The notes under the pieces: generated by a model
The model's database searches: none
Seen by the model: only the letters and a program-made list of their open reading frames with translations
Told to the model about the DNA's origin: nothing
In this document: positions 10,401 through 16,420 of the stretch, in pieces
How positions within the stretch are numbered: position 1 is the stretch's first letter
Layout: every line of letters starts with the position of its first letter
Made by a program: the position numbers and the translations under genes
DNA from: an uncultured Clostridia bacterium
GTDB taxonomy: Bacteria; Bacillota; Clostridia; Christensenellales; Borkfalkiaceae
Length of the DNA: 27,609 nt
Assembly: GCA_958419945.1 (NCBI GenBank)
Contig: CATZIC010000027.1
Location: 1-27,609 of the forward strand
Direction of reading: 5' to 3'

Positions 10401-10909
10401 CCGGCTTAAAGACAATAACCATTCCTAAGTCGGTTAAAGCCTTCCTGTCTACTGCTACCGCTGAACCTTCTGTAAGCTCAACTAGTAACCTGTTTAAGAA
10501 CTGTGTAAACCTTACCGAAGTTATTCTTCCCGAAGGTTTCGAAGCAATCGGTTCCGGCACGTTCGAAGGCTGTACCTCTTTAGCAAGCATCAACATTCCC
10601 GACAGCGTTACCCATATCGGTAACTACGCTTTCGAAGCTTGTTCCGCTCTTACAGAGTTCAACATGCCTTTATCGATTGCCGAAATCGGTTATGAAGCGT
10701 TTGTTGGTTGTACTTCTATTAAGAAGCTCGTCTTTGAAGAAGTGCCTTCCGCTATCGGTAGAGACGTCTTCGAAGGCTGGACTTCCGATCAGACAGTTTG
10801 CTTCTGCTTTAACGGAACTTACTCTAAGCCTTGGACGCAGACTAGCCCCACCAACTATTGGTTCGGCGAAACCAAAGCTAACGTCGTTTGGGACTACGTT
10901 GAAGCCTGA
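1433..10909 (+). CDS. Giant lipoprotein: B-repeats, Fn3-like modules and BspA-type LRRs
   Basis: A 3158-residue exported surface lipoprotein. Residues 1-24 are a signal peptide (MNTKK, hydrophobic core) ending in the lipobox FAAC, with C25 as the lipidated residue. Two InlB-type B-repeats follow (about 121-190 and 197-267; note the FLGWY and FIGWY motifs). Five fibronectin-III-like modules (about 270-662) show the pattern LTWN.V..A..Y.V.I. Two more B-repeats lie at about 663-735 and 736-812. From about 836 to 3115 the protein is a long BspA-like (TpLRR, LRR_5) array of 22-23-residue units with the pattern IP.SVT.IG..AF..C..L. Six linker segments of the type DGVLY...L.YP..G interrupt it, near 4160-4260, 4575-4670, 5205-5290, 5699-5800, 7305-7395 and 9225-9340. 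There is no LPXTG motif, S-layer domain or C-terminal membrane segment, so attachment is through the N-terminal lipid only. BspA-like proteins are associated with adhesion and host or particle binding; that role is inferred here. The reading frame is intact and ends in TGA. Confidence 0.9.
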   Translation: MNTKKLSLVLLSVIMALALCAFAACNRGGDDTYKAGEEVGSYYCVVNGAEAKLTLAEDGTATLVLGDENFSGPCQKDKDNPNKLTMTFGESSDLLAQATYANNVMTVSFRSTEYRFLRDVEYTVTFNSNGGSAVNSVPVRNGKTVAKPADPKKGDLIFLGWYKDNDTFKEPYQFGAEAVTGNITLYACYGESAEGEFDVTYNPGFDGGEVKSLKTSNGIAEILAAPSREGYEFIGWYVSDYEDSAKLTYKYEGQTLYQNTVLYGVWESDAPAVSISNNKITWNSLGGRGTYNVFVYDAQGELLASGQTQNLYYDFDFSALPAGEYSARVTYRGVSGNAYLKNKALPKVSLFKVANGTALTFNSVANAAEYVISIDCGNKYHKHSELSNGLSTTYNFANCDMQKGGIKFTVTANAEGYLSSVSKEFVFEQGLAAVAGLKATDDGKLTWNAVENAESYLVTIKAGESEQTLTVKTTEVSIKEYGVGAMTFAVQPLANNYYSPEASMCNYQKSTLASPKNIMLNQTTLVWEGEQGATYNVKIGDRVYKANTNSMALEESYFSGSDRTVSIQAIKGTSISLYSDPVTVKSSLTEDMVSYANGYVAWGNVFGAVSYRVDIEPGNISRVVTGDVHSLKLDFEGSGEYTVKVSAFGNGVSGAVTLNLSVYSVYYESNGGTTVSTSYLVKGDYLTLPESAKGGYDFTGWYNAVGGASSNGKEYNDGEFTYTSDVTMYANWTPKPINITIKWKDGDQELTDTQTVYYKEQYTLPVPQIEPNGYAFGGWYLGSIQYTDQNGKSLISFDRIEDITLEADFVEVLKFDLLKDGSGYSVKKGDYINQVSEVTIPAMYNNKPVLTIEPSAFISSSYLKVINIPDTVNDMFISVEGLTSTGSSFQGCSKLEAINVYATDVDSPDKGRYYSEDGVLYRYNNDTQIELYAYPTARMGDFVIADGVQSLRSNVFKSAKMSSITIPSSVTYIEAEAFASNSNLTNVVFEPAKEGEVEQDLVIDDEAFYLCSNLLEITLPTRMQTYNKNMFRSCNNLSSVYFTDDNGKYKSLDGVVTTTEEDGSNVLVWYPYGRQGDYVIPSGITKIGDFAFTTRFESTSTTATNPYIYYGNKNIERITIPAWVTYIGEGAFRGCNKVKEVNFLGTATDNALTIEKEAFYGLTNEEFTEVTLPENLKYLGESAFGYCSKLLTVNLNSVDCSEFQTGAFGYVSTGIVSNFTYYVTTLNIGKDTGAIEIAGVFGIKLEVVNVDPNNQNYEVIDNVVYDKAVTSVLFYPAEKQGAYTTPATVTNIGANVFKDRTGLTEVTIGKNVTSIGTNAFGGCTALTTVTFEQGGEAALIMGDGVFKGCNNLAAIAIPERTTEVGSELLFNCNKLQSVSLPATLENIHYGYDSTLKIDIFNMFSGSKSYLLEEITVAPENKKYASKDGILYEKNAEGALVTLLYCPSGKIGVVDAPKTITKIAPKAFAYSNATKLMFSQGIEQGAELVFGEQVFYNSALTEVELPEGLTAIADQMFYYNEELVKVTIPSTATSIGVKAFYWCKALETVVIPNSVETIKERAFYGCSSLQTITIPNSVKTIEKVAFGYCTNLSEIIFAAGNDEVDADGAYVNPLTFADAEISSSGSYGSSYYGVFYSTKVGELIFPARTTYIGTYLMGYADYDGSSSSSENTSLKKVVIPSTIEGIGKNAFYYCVALETVEFSGNGVSKLADTNADITKGAAFNNTFYGCDALKTIINLPESSSEEGYSLYSAFAMTYNGGDNALTEVEIPASVKAMKSAFSRNGGLKKVTFRAGSKLETLDSCFEKCTSLTGIELPNGLKTIGNNAFSGLSSLKSIVIPATVTTIGYNAFNGCSSLTSITFATYSEGENAGKCSLESIGYQAFAGTAITEFTFPVSVKDSINLNVGTTSVSNMGRLFKKCNNLTTVTLSKSVTDIEYVLEECPSITTINIADDNDSFTTQEGTPYIYNKDGTGILFLFGAAPKGHLVIPEGITEIAAYVFKGHTGITEVTIPYTVGKIGAGAFDGCMNLTKINFQDTPDKPSALQTVGESAFANCLKLTDVTLPETEGFTLISDKMFLNSGLKSVKIPECIETIGEYAFAFSENLATVDLPLNGKLELFDQYCFYKTALTEVLIPSTVVKIGVRAFQNIQTLKKVEFAKDAQGNTSITTIMGSSFGGSSTDSSKNLESIIIPKSVTTLTGSALSYIPALTSITFEEGSKLTSITSSVFRETGIQSITIPASVTKIESSAFQDCANLTTVILEKGSKLASICSSAFKGCTLFTGLTFEVSTPLATIDTNAFQDCTSIVSIKIPDTVTAIKKQAFAGCTSLEKVEFTRDSKLKTLGNQVFQDCTSLNSINLPDGSLTIIPQYAFLNCSSLVTIAIPDSVTTFKNYVFSGCTSLETVTFGESSALTTIGTYIFSDYKGTSSIPAGEACTSLKSFDVPDGVTKLGNYMFQNCTALETVTFGEGSKLNFLGTNTFRNSGLKSIEVPKGVTMLGTSATSCAVSSSVYTFANCDRLTSVTFKGNITKIGGYVFFDCNNLVMDVPKDVTVLGTNAFAYTAATSFTIPKGLTAVNMGNAPFGGCSNLTSFKVADGNSTIMVDQATGALLNVADPAAPQVLCYPAGLKGVDGVVTIPDNKGITIDSYAFMGCSDISVVLPSDMETIPAYAFALSKITSFTIPEGVTAIGNYAFDDISTLTTLTLPASLKTIGTYAFRNTTGLTTISMSDGLTSIGNYAFTGSGIESLTIPNTVTTLGTYLFKDCDKLTTVTLPTGLEEIPNYLFQNCTALTSVSIPASVTSIGNYAFSGSGIESLTIPDTVTTLGTYLFKDCDKLTTVTLPAGLEAIPTYMFQNCTALETVVIPEGVTSIGTYAFNGAGIKSITIPASVTSIGNYAFRASGLESITVPASVETLGTYLFTDCESLTTAKVETTAALNTYMFSGCTMLSNVTLAEGITSLGNYMFQECTSLEGIKLPESLTFMGTNTFLGSGLKTITIPKSVKAFLSTATAEPSVSSTSNLFKNCVNLTEVILPEGFEAIGSGTFEGCTSLASINIPDSVTHIGNYAFEACSALTEFNMPLSIAEIGYEAFVGCTSIKKLVFEEVPSAIGRDVFEGWTSDQTVCFCFNGTYSKPWTQTSPTNYWFGETKANVVWDYVEA
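9632..10039 (+). repeat. Tandem 204-bp duplication inside the LRR array
   Basis: Two adjacent 204-base blocks (9632-9835 and 9836-10039), each coding 68 residues or three LRR units (22+23+23). Their first roughly 130 bases differ mostly by single, largely third-position changes, for example at IGNYAF.GSGIESLTIP and LGTYLFKDCDKLTTVTLP. The rest is more diverged. A related but less similar copy begins at 10106. This points to growth of the array by unequal recombination. Confidence 0.85.
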
Positions 10910-10969
10910 CTTACAAAATAGGTTGTAGCCTTGTGAAACTTAAAGCAAGGTTGTAACTTAAATACCGAA

Positions 10970-11001
10970 ATGCCGACCCGTACATCCGTACAGGTCGGCA
11001 T
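10970..11001 (+). terminator. Hairpin after the giant lipoprotein gene
   Basis: ATGCCGACC (10970-10978) pairs with GGTCGGCAT (10993-11001). After one C/A mismatch, inner GTAC/GTAC pairs close an ATCC loop. Only scattered T residues follow (TTCTATGTTT), so it is a stable stem but a weak intrinsic terminator by classical rules. It lies 61 bases past the stop codon and fits the end of that transcript. Confidence 0.65.
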
Positions 11002-11203
11002 ATTCTATGTTTAGATATTGTATCGCATTTGCTGTACGTAAAGTTTGCTGCCAAGCCTAAAGCAATATTATTATACGCTTTATCGCTATAAAGTAGGGCT
11101 CTATTCGGTTACAAGCACCGATAAAAAAGCTTAATAATGAGCCTATAGCCTTAAGTTTAACACTATTACAACTATTTTTTTTGTAAAATCAAGTCATAAA
11201 TGT
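11002..11203. other. Intergenic spacer without recognised elements
   Basis: This AT-rich stretch lies between the hairpin at 10970-11001 and the next promoter. It has no open frame with a ribosome binding site on either strand and no clear RNA gene. A T8 run is at about 11176-11183, but no strong stem precedes it. Confidence 0.5.
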
Positions 11204-11232
11204 TTGACAGGGGCAAACAAGTGTAGTATAAT
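11204..11232 (+). promoter_or_regulatory. Consensus sigma-A promoter of the MoxR/VWA operon
   Basis: TTGACA at 11204-11209 and TATAAT at 11227-11232 have exactly 17 bases between them, a full consensus promoter. Transcription would start near 11239, giving a leader of about 90 bases. A second TATAAT at 11280-11285 has only a poorly spaced TTGACT (21 bases) upstream. The six genes from 11327 to 22369 follow with short gaps and no further obvious promoter. Confidence 0.85.
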
Positions 11233-11326
11233 CACTAACAAGTAAGCCTAAATTGACTCATTTTATCGGACCCACACAATATAATAATAGTAAGGCTACA
11301 AATATTTTTTTAGAAAGGAGAAGTTT

Positions 11327-12388
11327 ATGAACACTAAACAAGCATTCGAAAAACATTATGCAAAGTTCCAAAAAAACAGCATAGTTAAGTCTGCACTTTT
11401 GGGCTCGATAGTCGGTTTTTTGGTAGCAGTCGTGCTTTCCGCATTCTTTTGGTTCTACGGCGTTAAAGCCTTTTGGGTAAGTATTCCCGTCTTTTTTGCC
11501 GTTACCGCAGGAATGACCGTGCTTTTTGCAAAGACCGTTTTCAAACCAAAGGCGCGTGAGATGGCTCAAAAGCTCGATAGCCTTGGCCTTGAAGAAAGAC
11601 TTATCACTATGACGGAACTCGAAAACGATGATTCCTTCATCGCATCACTTCAGCGCGAGGACGCTAAGCAAAAGAGTTCAACCGTAAACAGCAAACTTAT
11701 TAAATTCGCAGTTTCCGTTCCTCTTTGCATCGGAGTGGCATTTGCTCTTTTATTAAGCGGCGGAATGACCACTGTAAACGCTCTTTCTTCTGCCGGTGTA
11801 ATAAGATCCGGTAAGCAGATAATCGAGGATATAAACACCGTTCCCGACGTGTATTACAACGTGTATTACGTTATAGAGGGCGGCGGAACGGTTCTCGGTG
11901 ATGATTCTCAGGTATTAAAAGAAGGTGAATCCTGCTCTGCCGTTATGGTAGTTGCCGATTACGGTTACGCTTTCGTTAAATGGTCTGATGGTTATACCGA
12001 ACCTTACCGTAAAGACGTAAACGTAACAGGGGATATGCTTCTTACCGCTATTTTCGAACCGGACACAAACTATATAGAAGGTTCGGAGTATAGAGACGGC
12101 GGCAGTATGCCTTACGATCCTGAAAAAGAAGATAACGAAGATAGAAAAAAACAAGAGTGGCACGAATCCGAATCTTTTGAAGACCCCGATAATAGGGAAC
12201 CTACGAAAGACAGTGATTATGTATCTTCCAATTACGGAAGCACTGTTTTAGACGGTGAAACCGATTACGGCGGGCAGATTTACGGCGAGGCTGTCTCGGA
12301 CGCAACAGAGCAAACCAATGGTAACCCCAACTATGACGGAGACGCTTCCGAGATAATAGGCGATTACCTTACGGGAATCAAGAAATAA
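11327..12388 (+). CDS. Membrane protein with external bacterial repeat domain, first gene of MoxR operon
   Basis: 353 residues, function not recognised. The ATG follows an AAAGGAG site. Two membrane segments (about 23-43 and 48-68) lead to a charged, probably cytoplasmic stretch containing KLDSLGLEERLITMTELEN (82-100). A third segment follows (about 127-150). The stretch resembles the D..LGL..R..T..EL motif of multi-spanning proteins sometimes coded beside moxR genes; this is recalled, not searched. After the third membrane segment, residues about 178-245 resemble a divergent B-repeat (Flg_new_2 type), with GGGTVLGDDSQVLKEGESC, YGYAFVKWSDGYTEPY and VTGDMLLTAIFEP. The last 108 residues are acidic and probably unstructured. 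Predicted topology is inside N-terminus, outside C-terminus. It lies 58 bases before the MoxR gene and could be a membrane anchor or substrate-facing part of that machine. The function is a guess. Confidence 0.8.
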   Translation: MNTKQAFEKHYAKFQKNSIVKSALLGSIVGFLVAVVLSAFFWFYGVKAFWVSIPVFFAVTAGMTVLFAKTVFKPKAREMAQKLDSLGLEERLITMTELENDDSFIASLQREDAKQKSSTVNSKLIKFAVSVPLCIGVAFALLLSGGMTTVNALSSAGVIRSGKQIIEDINTVPDVYYNVYYVIEGGGTVLGDDSQVLKEGESCSAVMVVADYGYAFVKWSDGYTEPYRKDVNVTGDMLLTAIFEPDTNYIEGSEYRDGGSMPYDPEKEDNEDRKKQEWHESESFEDPDNREPTKDSDYVSSNYGSTVLDGETDYGGQIYGEAVSDATEQTNGNPNYDGDASEIIGDYLTGIKK

Positions 12389-12446
12389 CTAAAAAGGGTA
12401 TTTTAAACGCCCTGAATAAACAAGATATACATTAAAGGAAGATAAC

Positions 12447-13463
12447 ATGGCAACAGAAAACGTTAAGGCAATCAATCAACAGGATATCGACCAGTTCAGT
12501 AAACAGATTCAGGATATATTTACGCAGATAAGACGTGACGTCATCGGCCAAAAGGAAGTCGTCGAAGGTACTATCATCGCTATGATCGCAGGTGGTAACG
12601 TACTACTCGAAGGTGTTCCGGGCGTTGGTAAAACAAGGCTTGTAAGAACCCTCGGTAGGGTATTCGACTTACCTTTCTCCCGTATACAGTTCACGCCGGA
12701 CTTGATGCCTGCGGACGTAACCGGTACAAATATTATCGTTAAAGACGAAAGCGGCAACTCCTCCTTCAAATTCCAGGAAGGCCCGATTTTCAGCAACATT
12801 ATTCTTGCGGACGAAATCAACCGTGCTACGCCTAAGACCCAATCGGCACTCCTCGAAGCGATGCAGGAACATACCGTTACCGTTATGGGTACGTCAAGAA
12901 AGCTTAAAGAGCCTTTCTTCGTTTTGGCGACGCAGAACCCGATTGAACAAGACGGTACTTATCCGCTTCCCGAAGCACAAATGGACAGGTTTATGTTCAA
13001 ACTGTTGGTACCAAACCCCAGCCTTGACGAACTCATGGACATCGTTACCATGACTCAAAAGACAATGGCTGAAGTTGCTGATCGTGCTTGCACAGGCGAG
13101 GAACTATTAAGAATGCGTGAAATCGCTAATCAGATTCCCGTATCGCAAGAAGTTCTTCGTTACGCTATGACGCTTACGTCCGCAACCCATGCAGACAGTG
13201 AATGTGCTACCGAAACCGCCAAAAAGTACGTACGTTTGGGCGCAAGCCCCCGTGCTGGTCAGGCGCTTATTTCGGCGGGTAAAGTTCTTGCGCTTATTAA
13301 GGGCAGATACAACGTTGCCTATTCCGATATCAACGATTTGGCACACTTCGTTTTACGCCATCGTATCAAACTTAACTTCGAGGCTATTGCGGAAAGAATT
13401 TCCACCGACGAAGTTATAGACATGATTTTAGGTGAACTTACCAAAAAGTTAAAGATTAAATAA
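12447..13463 (+). CDS. MoxR-family AAA+ ATPase
   Basis: 338 residues, typical length for the family. Walker A is GVPGVGKT (56-63). Walker B is IILADEIN (118-125), with D122 and E123. Sensor 1 is ATQNPIEQDG (161-170), with N164. The EAQMDRF stretch (176-182) carries the likely arginine finger R181. The start has AAAGGA 7 bases upstream. MoxR ATPases couple ATP hydrolysis to remodelling or metal loading of partner proteins, often those with VWA domains, and act on the cytoplasmic side. Three such partners follow directly: a DUF58 protein and two VWA membrane proteins. All catalytic motifs are intact, so it should be active. The substrate is unknown; the LRR lipoprotein at the operon end is one possible beneficiary, by inference only. 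Confidence 0.95.
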   Translation: MATENVKAINQQDIDQFSKQIQDIFTQIRRDVIGQKEVVEGTIIAMIAGGNVLLEGVPGVGKTRLVRTLGRVFDLPFSRIQFTPDLMPADVTGTNIIVKDESGNSSFKFQEGPIFSNIILADEINRATPKTQSALLEAMQEHTVTVMGTSRKLKEPFFVLATQNPIEQDGTYPLPEAQMDRFMFKLLVPNPSLDELMDIVTMTQKTMAEVADRACTGEELLRMREIANQIPVSQEVLRYAMTLTSATHADSECATETAKKYVRLGASPRAGQALISAGKVLALIKGRYNVAYSDINDLAHFVLRHRIKLNFEAIAERISTDEVIDMILGELTKKLKIK

Positions 13464-13474
13464 CCGATATTTTT

Positions 13475-13490
13475 AAAGCACACGTGCTTT
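13475..13490 (+). other. Small hairpin between moxR-like and DUF58 genes
   Basis: AAAGCA (13475-13480) and TGCTTT (13485-13490) flank a CACG loop. It overlaps the only 39-base gap here and stops 12 bases before the next start, just upstream of the AAGGA ribosome binding site. With no T run after it, it is not a normal terminator. It may affect mRNA stability or translation of the downstream gene. Confidence 0.4.
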
Positions 13491-13502
13491 TAAGGATTGT
13501 AA

Positions 13503-14402
13503 ATGAAGTACTCTTACTTAAACGACAAATTTTTCAGCAGGCTTGAAACCCTCGCATTCAATTTAAAATCCCATCTTTTAGGGTATTTCGGCGGAAAACA
13601 CCTCGTTTCGACGTACGGGCAGACGGTAGAGTTTGCGGACTTTCGTGAGTATCAGCTCGGCGACGACATAAGGCGTATAGACTGGAATCTTTTCAGTCGT
13701 TTCGAAAAGTATTTCATCAAGTTATTTACGGATGAAAGACAAATGCACGTTCAGATCTTTCTGGACTGCTCGGCTTCTATGGGTAGAGATAACCCTGAAA
13801 AGGCGGCATACGCCATTGCGGCGGCTGCCGCTTTAGGCTTTTTGGCGGTTCATAACATGGACAAGGTTTCCTTCCATCTTATGAAGGGGAATACCACTGA
13901 AAATCCTTTCGGTACGATAGTGGGCAAAAATGCGTTTTTCAGGGCTATAGGCCAACTTGAAGAGATTGTGTTCGACGGCGAAAGCGATATCGAAAAATGT
14001 ATCACTTCCTGCTCGGAAACGGGCACAAATAACGGCCTGACTGTGATTATCACCGACTTCTTTACTGACAGCGATTGGAAAAAAGCCGTCGACTACCTTT
14101 GCTACAAAAAGCGTCAGGTTATGCTTTTGCAGCCTTTAACACCCGCCGAAATCGAGCCTACGTTTGACGGCAGGGTAAACCTTATCGACTCCGAGTCCTT
14201 AGATATCGTGGATGAAAAGAATATGAAGATAAGAATAACCCGTTCCGCTCAATCCGCATACAGGGACGCCCTTCACGATTTTTACGAGGATATCAGAACA
14301 TTTTCCAAAAAACGCGGAGTGGATTACGTTTCAATCAGCACCGATCAACCTATTGAAAAGGTGCTTTTCGGTGAACTATTGAAGGTAGGTATGATTTCAT
14401 GA
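13503..14402 (+). CDS. DUF58 domain protein with VWA-like MIDAS
   Basis: 299 residues. It carries the DUF58 signature DFREYQLGDDIRRIDW (46-61), then a VWA-like strand with DCSAS (D88, S90, S92), which supplies the DxSxS part of a MIDAS metal site. No membrane segment or signal peptide is evident, so it should be cytoplasmic or peripheral. DUF58 proteins are the regular partner of MoxR ATPases, and the gene order moxR then DUF58 is widespread. The AAGGA site lies 6 bases before the ATG. The stop overlaps the next start by 4 bases (ATGA), implying translational coupling with the BatA-like protein. It probably presents or adapts substrates to the ATPase; that role is family-based, not proven. 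Confidence 0.93.
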   Translation: MKYSYLNDKFFSRLETLAFNLKSHLLGYFGGKHLVSTYGQTVEFADFREYQLGDDIRRIDWNLFSRFEKYFIKLFTDERQMHVQIFLDCSASMGRDNPEKAAYAIAAAAALGFLAVHNMDKVSFHLMKGNTTENPFGTIVGKNAFFRAIGQLEEIVFDGESDIEKCITSCSETGTNNGLTVIITDFFTDSDWKKAVDYLCYKKRQVMLLQPLTPAEIEPTFDGRVNLIDSESLDIVDEKNMKIRITRSAQSAYRDALHDFYEDIRTFSKKRGVDYVSISTDQPIEKVLFGELLKVGMIS

Positions 14403-16408
14403 CTTTACTAATGCCATTGGGATTATTGGGACTTATAAGCCTTTTAATCCTTTTGATAATTTATATAATAAGACCAAACTACCAGCAACGCGTAATTTCA
14501 AGTACGTTTATCTGGAAGTTGAGTTTAAAGTACAAAAAAAAGCGTGTTCCTATCAATAAACTTAGGAATCTGCTTTTAATTTTATGTCAGATATTGGTAC
14601 TACTTTGCTGTACGGCTATTTTAGCCCGCCCGAGCAGGGTGCTTCTCGCAAAAGAAAGCGGTGAAGAAGCTATTATTATAGTCGACTGCTCGGCAAGTAT
14701 GCGTATGGAAACAGACGGTAAGAACCGTTTTGAAAGGTCTTTAATCGACGCCCTCGATTTAGCGAACTTTACCTTTAATAACGAAGGTAGGGTTTCCTTA
14801 ATACTTGCGGACGAGGATCCGGAATTCGTCATGTCAAGGATTACACCAGATAAGTCGGCGGAGTTTACGGACAAAATAAACGCCATTATTGACGACGAAA
14901 CCGTCTGCACGTTCGGTAAATCTGATATTGATAAGGCACTTGCCCTTTGTGAAGATATTATTGCCATAAACGAATACGCAAACGTATTCGTTTATACCGA
15001 CAATAAATATATTTACGTGCCCGATAGAATAACCGTCTACGATATGAGTCTAGAGGACGATTGGAATATCGCCATTTTGGACGCTTACACAAGCTATGAC
15101 GACGGTTATTATAACTTCTTCGTAGATATTGCCTCATACGGCAGAAACTTTGAAGATTTAAGGCTTGTTCTTGATGTAAACGGCGTAAACGGCGACGGCG
15201 AAGAAGGCGCTAAACAAAATGAAGTTTTAAGACCGATTGGTAAAATCGACCTTCAGCAAGATACCGTCTACACGATAGCGTTCAGGCACAATCCTTTGCC
15301 GGACGGACAAAATCCGCCGGAAAATATGATAATAGTGGATCAGACAACGAAGATTTATTCTTACGAAAACATTCACGTTACCATTCTTTCGGACGAATCC
15401 TCAGAATCGTTAGAGATGCGTGAAATCTATTACGACGACTCTTTTTACGAGGACAACGACTTTTATATTTACGGCGGCGTAAAGACCCCGCTTAAAGTGC
15501 AGGAAGTAAGTAGTTACTCAAGCCCCTTTATGAACCAAGTTTTACTTACAATGAAAAAGCATTATGAGGAAAATTGGGACATAACAATCGATACCTATAT
15601 GTTCCAACAGGCGGCGAAAACCGAAGGTTACGACTTATATATTTATGAGCATTCAGCTATGCCTGAAGACCTTCCCACCGACGGAATAGTTTTGGTAATG
15701 TCGCCTGAGACTACGTTATCCGGCTCCGGCGTACAAGTAAGGGGACAAATTAACCTCAACGTACCGGGCGGCGTTTCCCCCAAAAAGGAAATGGACCATC
15801 CTTTACTTAAAAACATAAATCCGGAACACATTTTATTAAACGCTTATACCTCCGTTACTTACGATGAAACGAGGTATGACTGTCTTATGTCCATTATGGG
15901 GCAGCCTCTTATGCTGATTGCAAACGACGATCAGATGAAAGTGGTATATCTTTGTTTCGATATACACTACTCGAACTTCCCCATAACGATAGATTTCCCT
16001 CTGTTTTTCTATAACTTCTTCGAATATTTTTATCCTGCTACCGTAGAAAAGGACGCTTTTGAAGTTAACGAAGAAATCAAACTTCAGTCCCGTGGCAAGT
16101 ATTTGAAAGTTGAGGGTGTGGATTATTCTCAGACCTTGGAAACCTTGCCGACAACGATAAAATTAAACATGCAGGGAAGTTACACTTTAACGCAGGAAAC
16201 TTTTGGCGGCACGGTATTGCAAAATACTATTTACGTAAAGATACCAAAGGCTGAAAGTGACGCTCATCCCAATGCGGAAGGCATGTTCAATCCGTACACG
16301 CACGCCGCAGAAAGGGATTACTATGCCGATTGGCTTTTATACTTTGCTATAGGGCTTACGGCGTTAATGTTTGCGGAATGGCTACTTCAACTCCGCGACA
16401 ATATGTAA
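14399..16408 (+). CDS. BatA-like membrane protein with VWA domain
   Basis: 669 residues. The N-terminus has the BatA/aerotolerance-regulator layout: a membrane segment (about 4-24), a basic loop with KKKRVPINKLRN (47-58), a second segment (57-77), then a VWA domain beginning IIIVDCSASM with D96, S98 and S100 as MIDAS residues. A long extracytoplasmic region follows (about 300-640) with no domain I recognise. One C-terminal membrane segment ends the protein (about 645-663, then LQLRDNM). It is longer than usual BatA proteins (about 330 residues), so the extracellular part is an addition. It overlaps the DUF58 gene by 4 bases and sits 12 bases before the next gene. The VWA domain is expected on the outer face if both N-terminal segments span the membrane. 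It is probably a MoxR partner that works at the membrane. Confidence 0.88.
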   Translation: MTLLMPLGLLGLISLLILLIIYIIRPNYQQRVISSTFIWKLSLKYKKKRVPINKLRNLLLILCQILVLLCCTAILARPSRVLLAKESGEEAIIIVDCSASMRMETDGKNRFERSLIDALDLANFTFNNEGRVSLILADEDPEFVMSRITPDKSAEFTDKINAIIDDETVCTFGKSDIDKALALCEDIIAINEYANVFVYTDNKYIYVPDRITVYDMSLEDDWNIAILDAYTSYDDGYYNFFVDIASYGRNFEDLRLVLDVNGVNGDGEEGAKQNEVLRPIGKIDLQQDTVYTIAFRHNPLPDGQNPPENMIIVDQTTKIYSYENIHVTILSDESSESLEMREIYYDDSFYEDNDFYIYGGVKTPLKVQEVSSYSSPFMNQVLLTMKKHYEENWDITIDTYMFQQAAKTEGYDLYIYEHSAMPEDLPTDGIVLVMSPETTLSGSGVQVRGQINLNVPGGVSPKKEMDHPLLKNINPEHILLNAYTSVTYDETRYDCLMSIMGQPLMLIANDDQMKVVYLCFDIHYSNFPITIDFPLFFYNFFEYFYPATVEKDAFEVNEEIKLQSRGKYLKVEGVDYSQTLETLPTTIKLNMQGSYTLTQETFGGTVLQNTIYVKIPKAESDAHPNAEGMFNPYTHAAERDYYADWLLYFAIGLTALMFAEWLLQLRDNM

Positions 16409-16420
16409 GGGGGTGAAACA

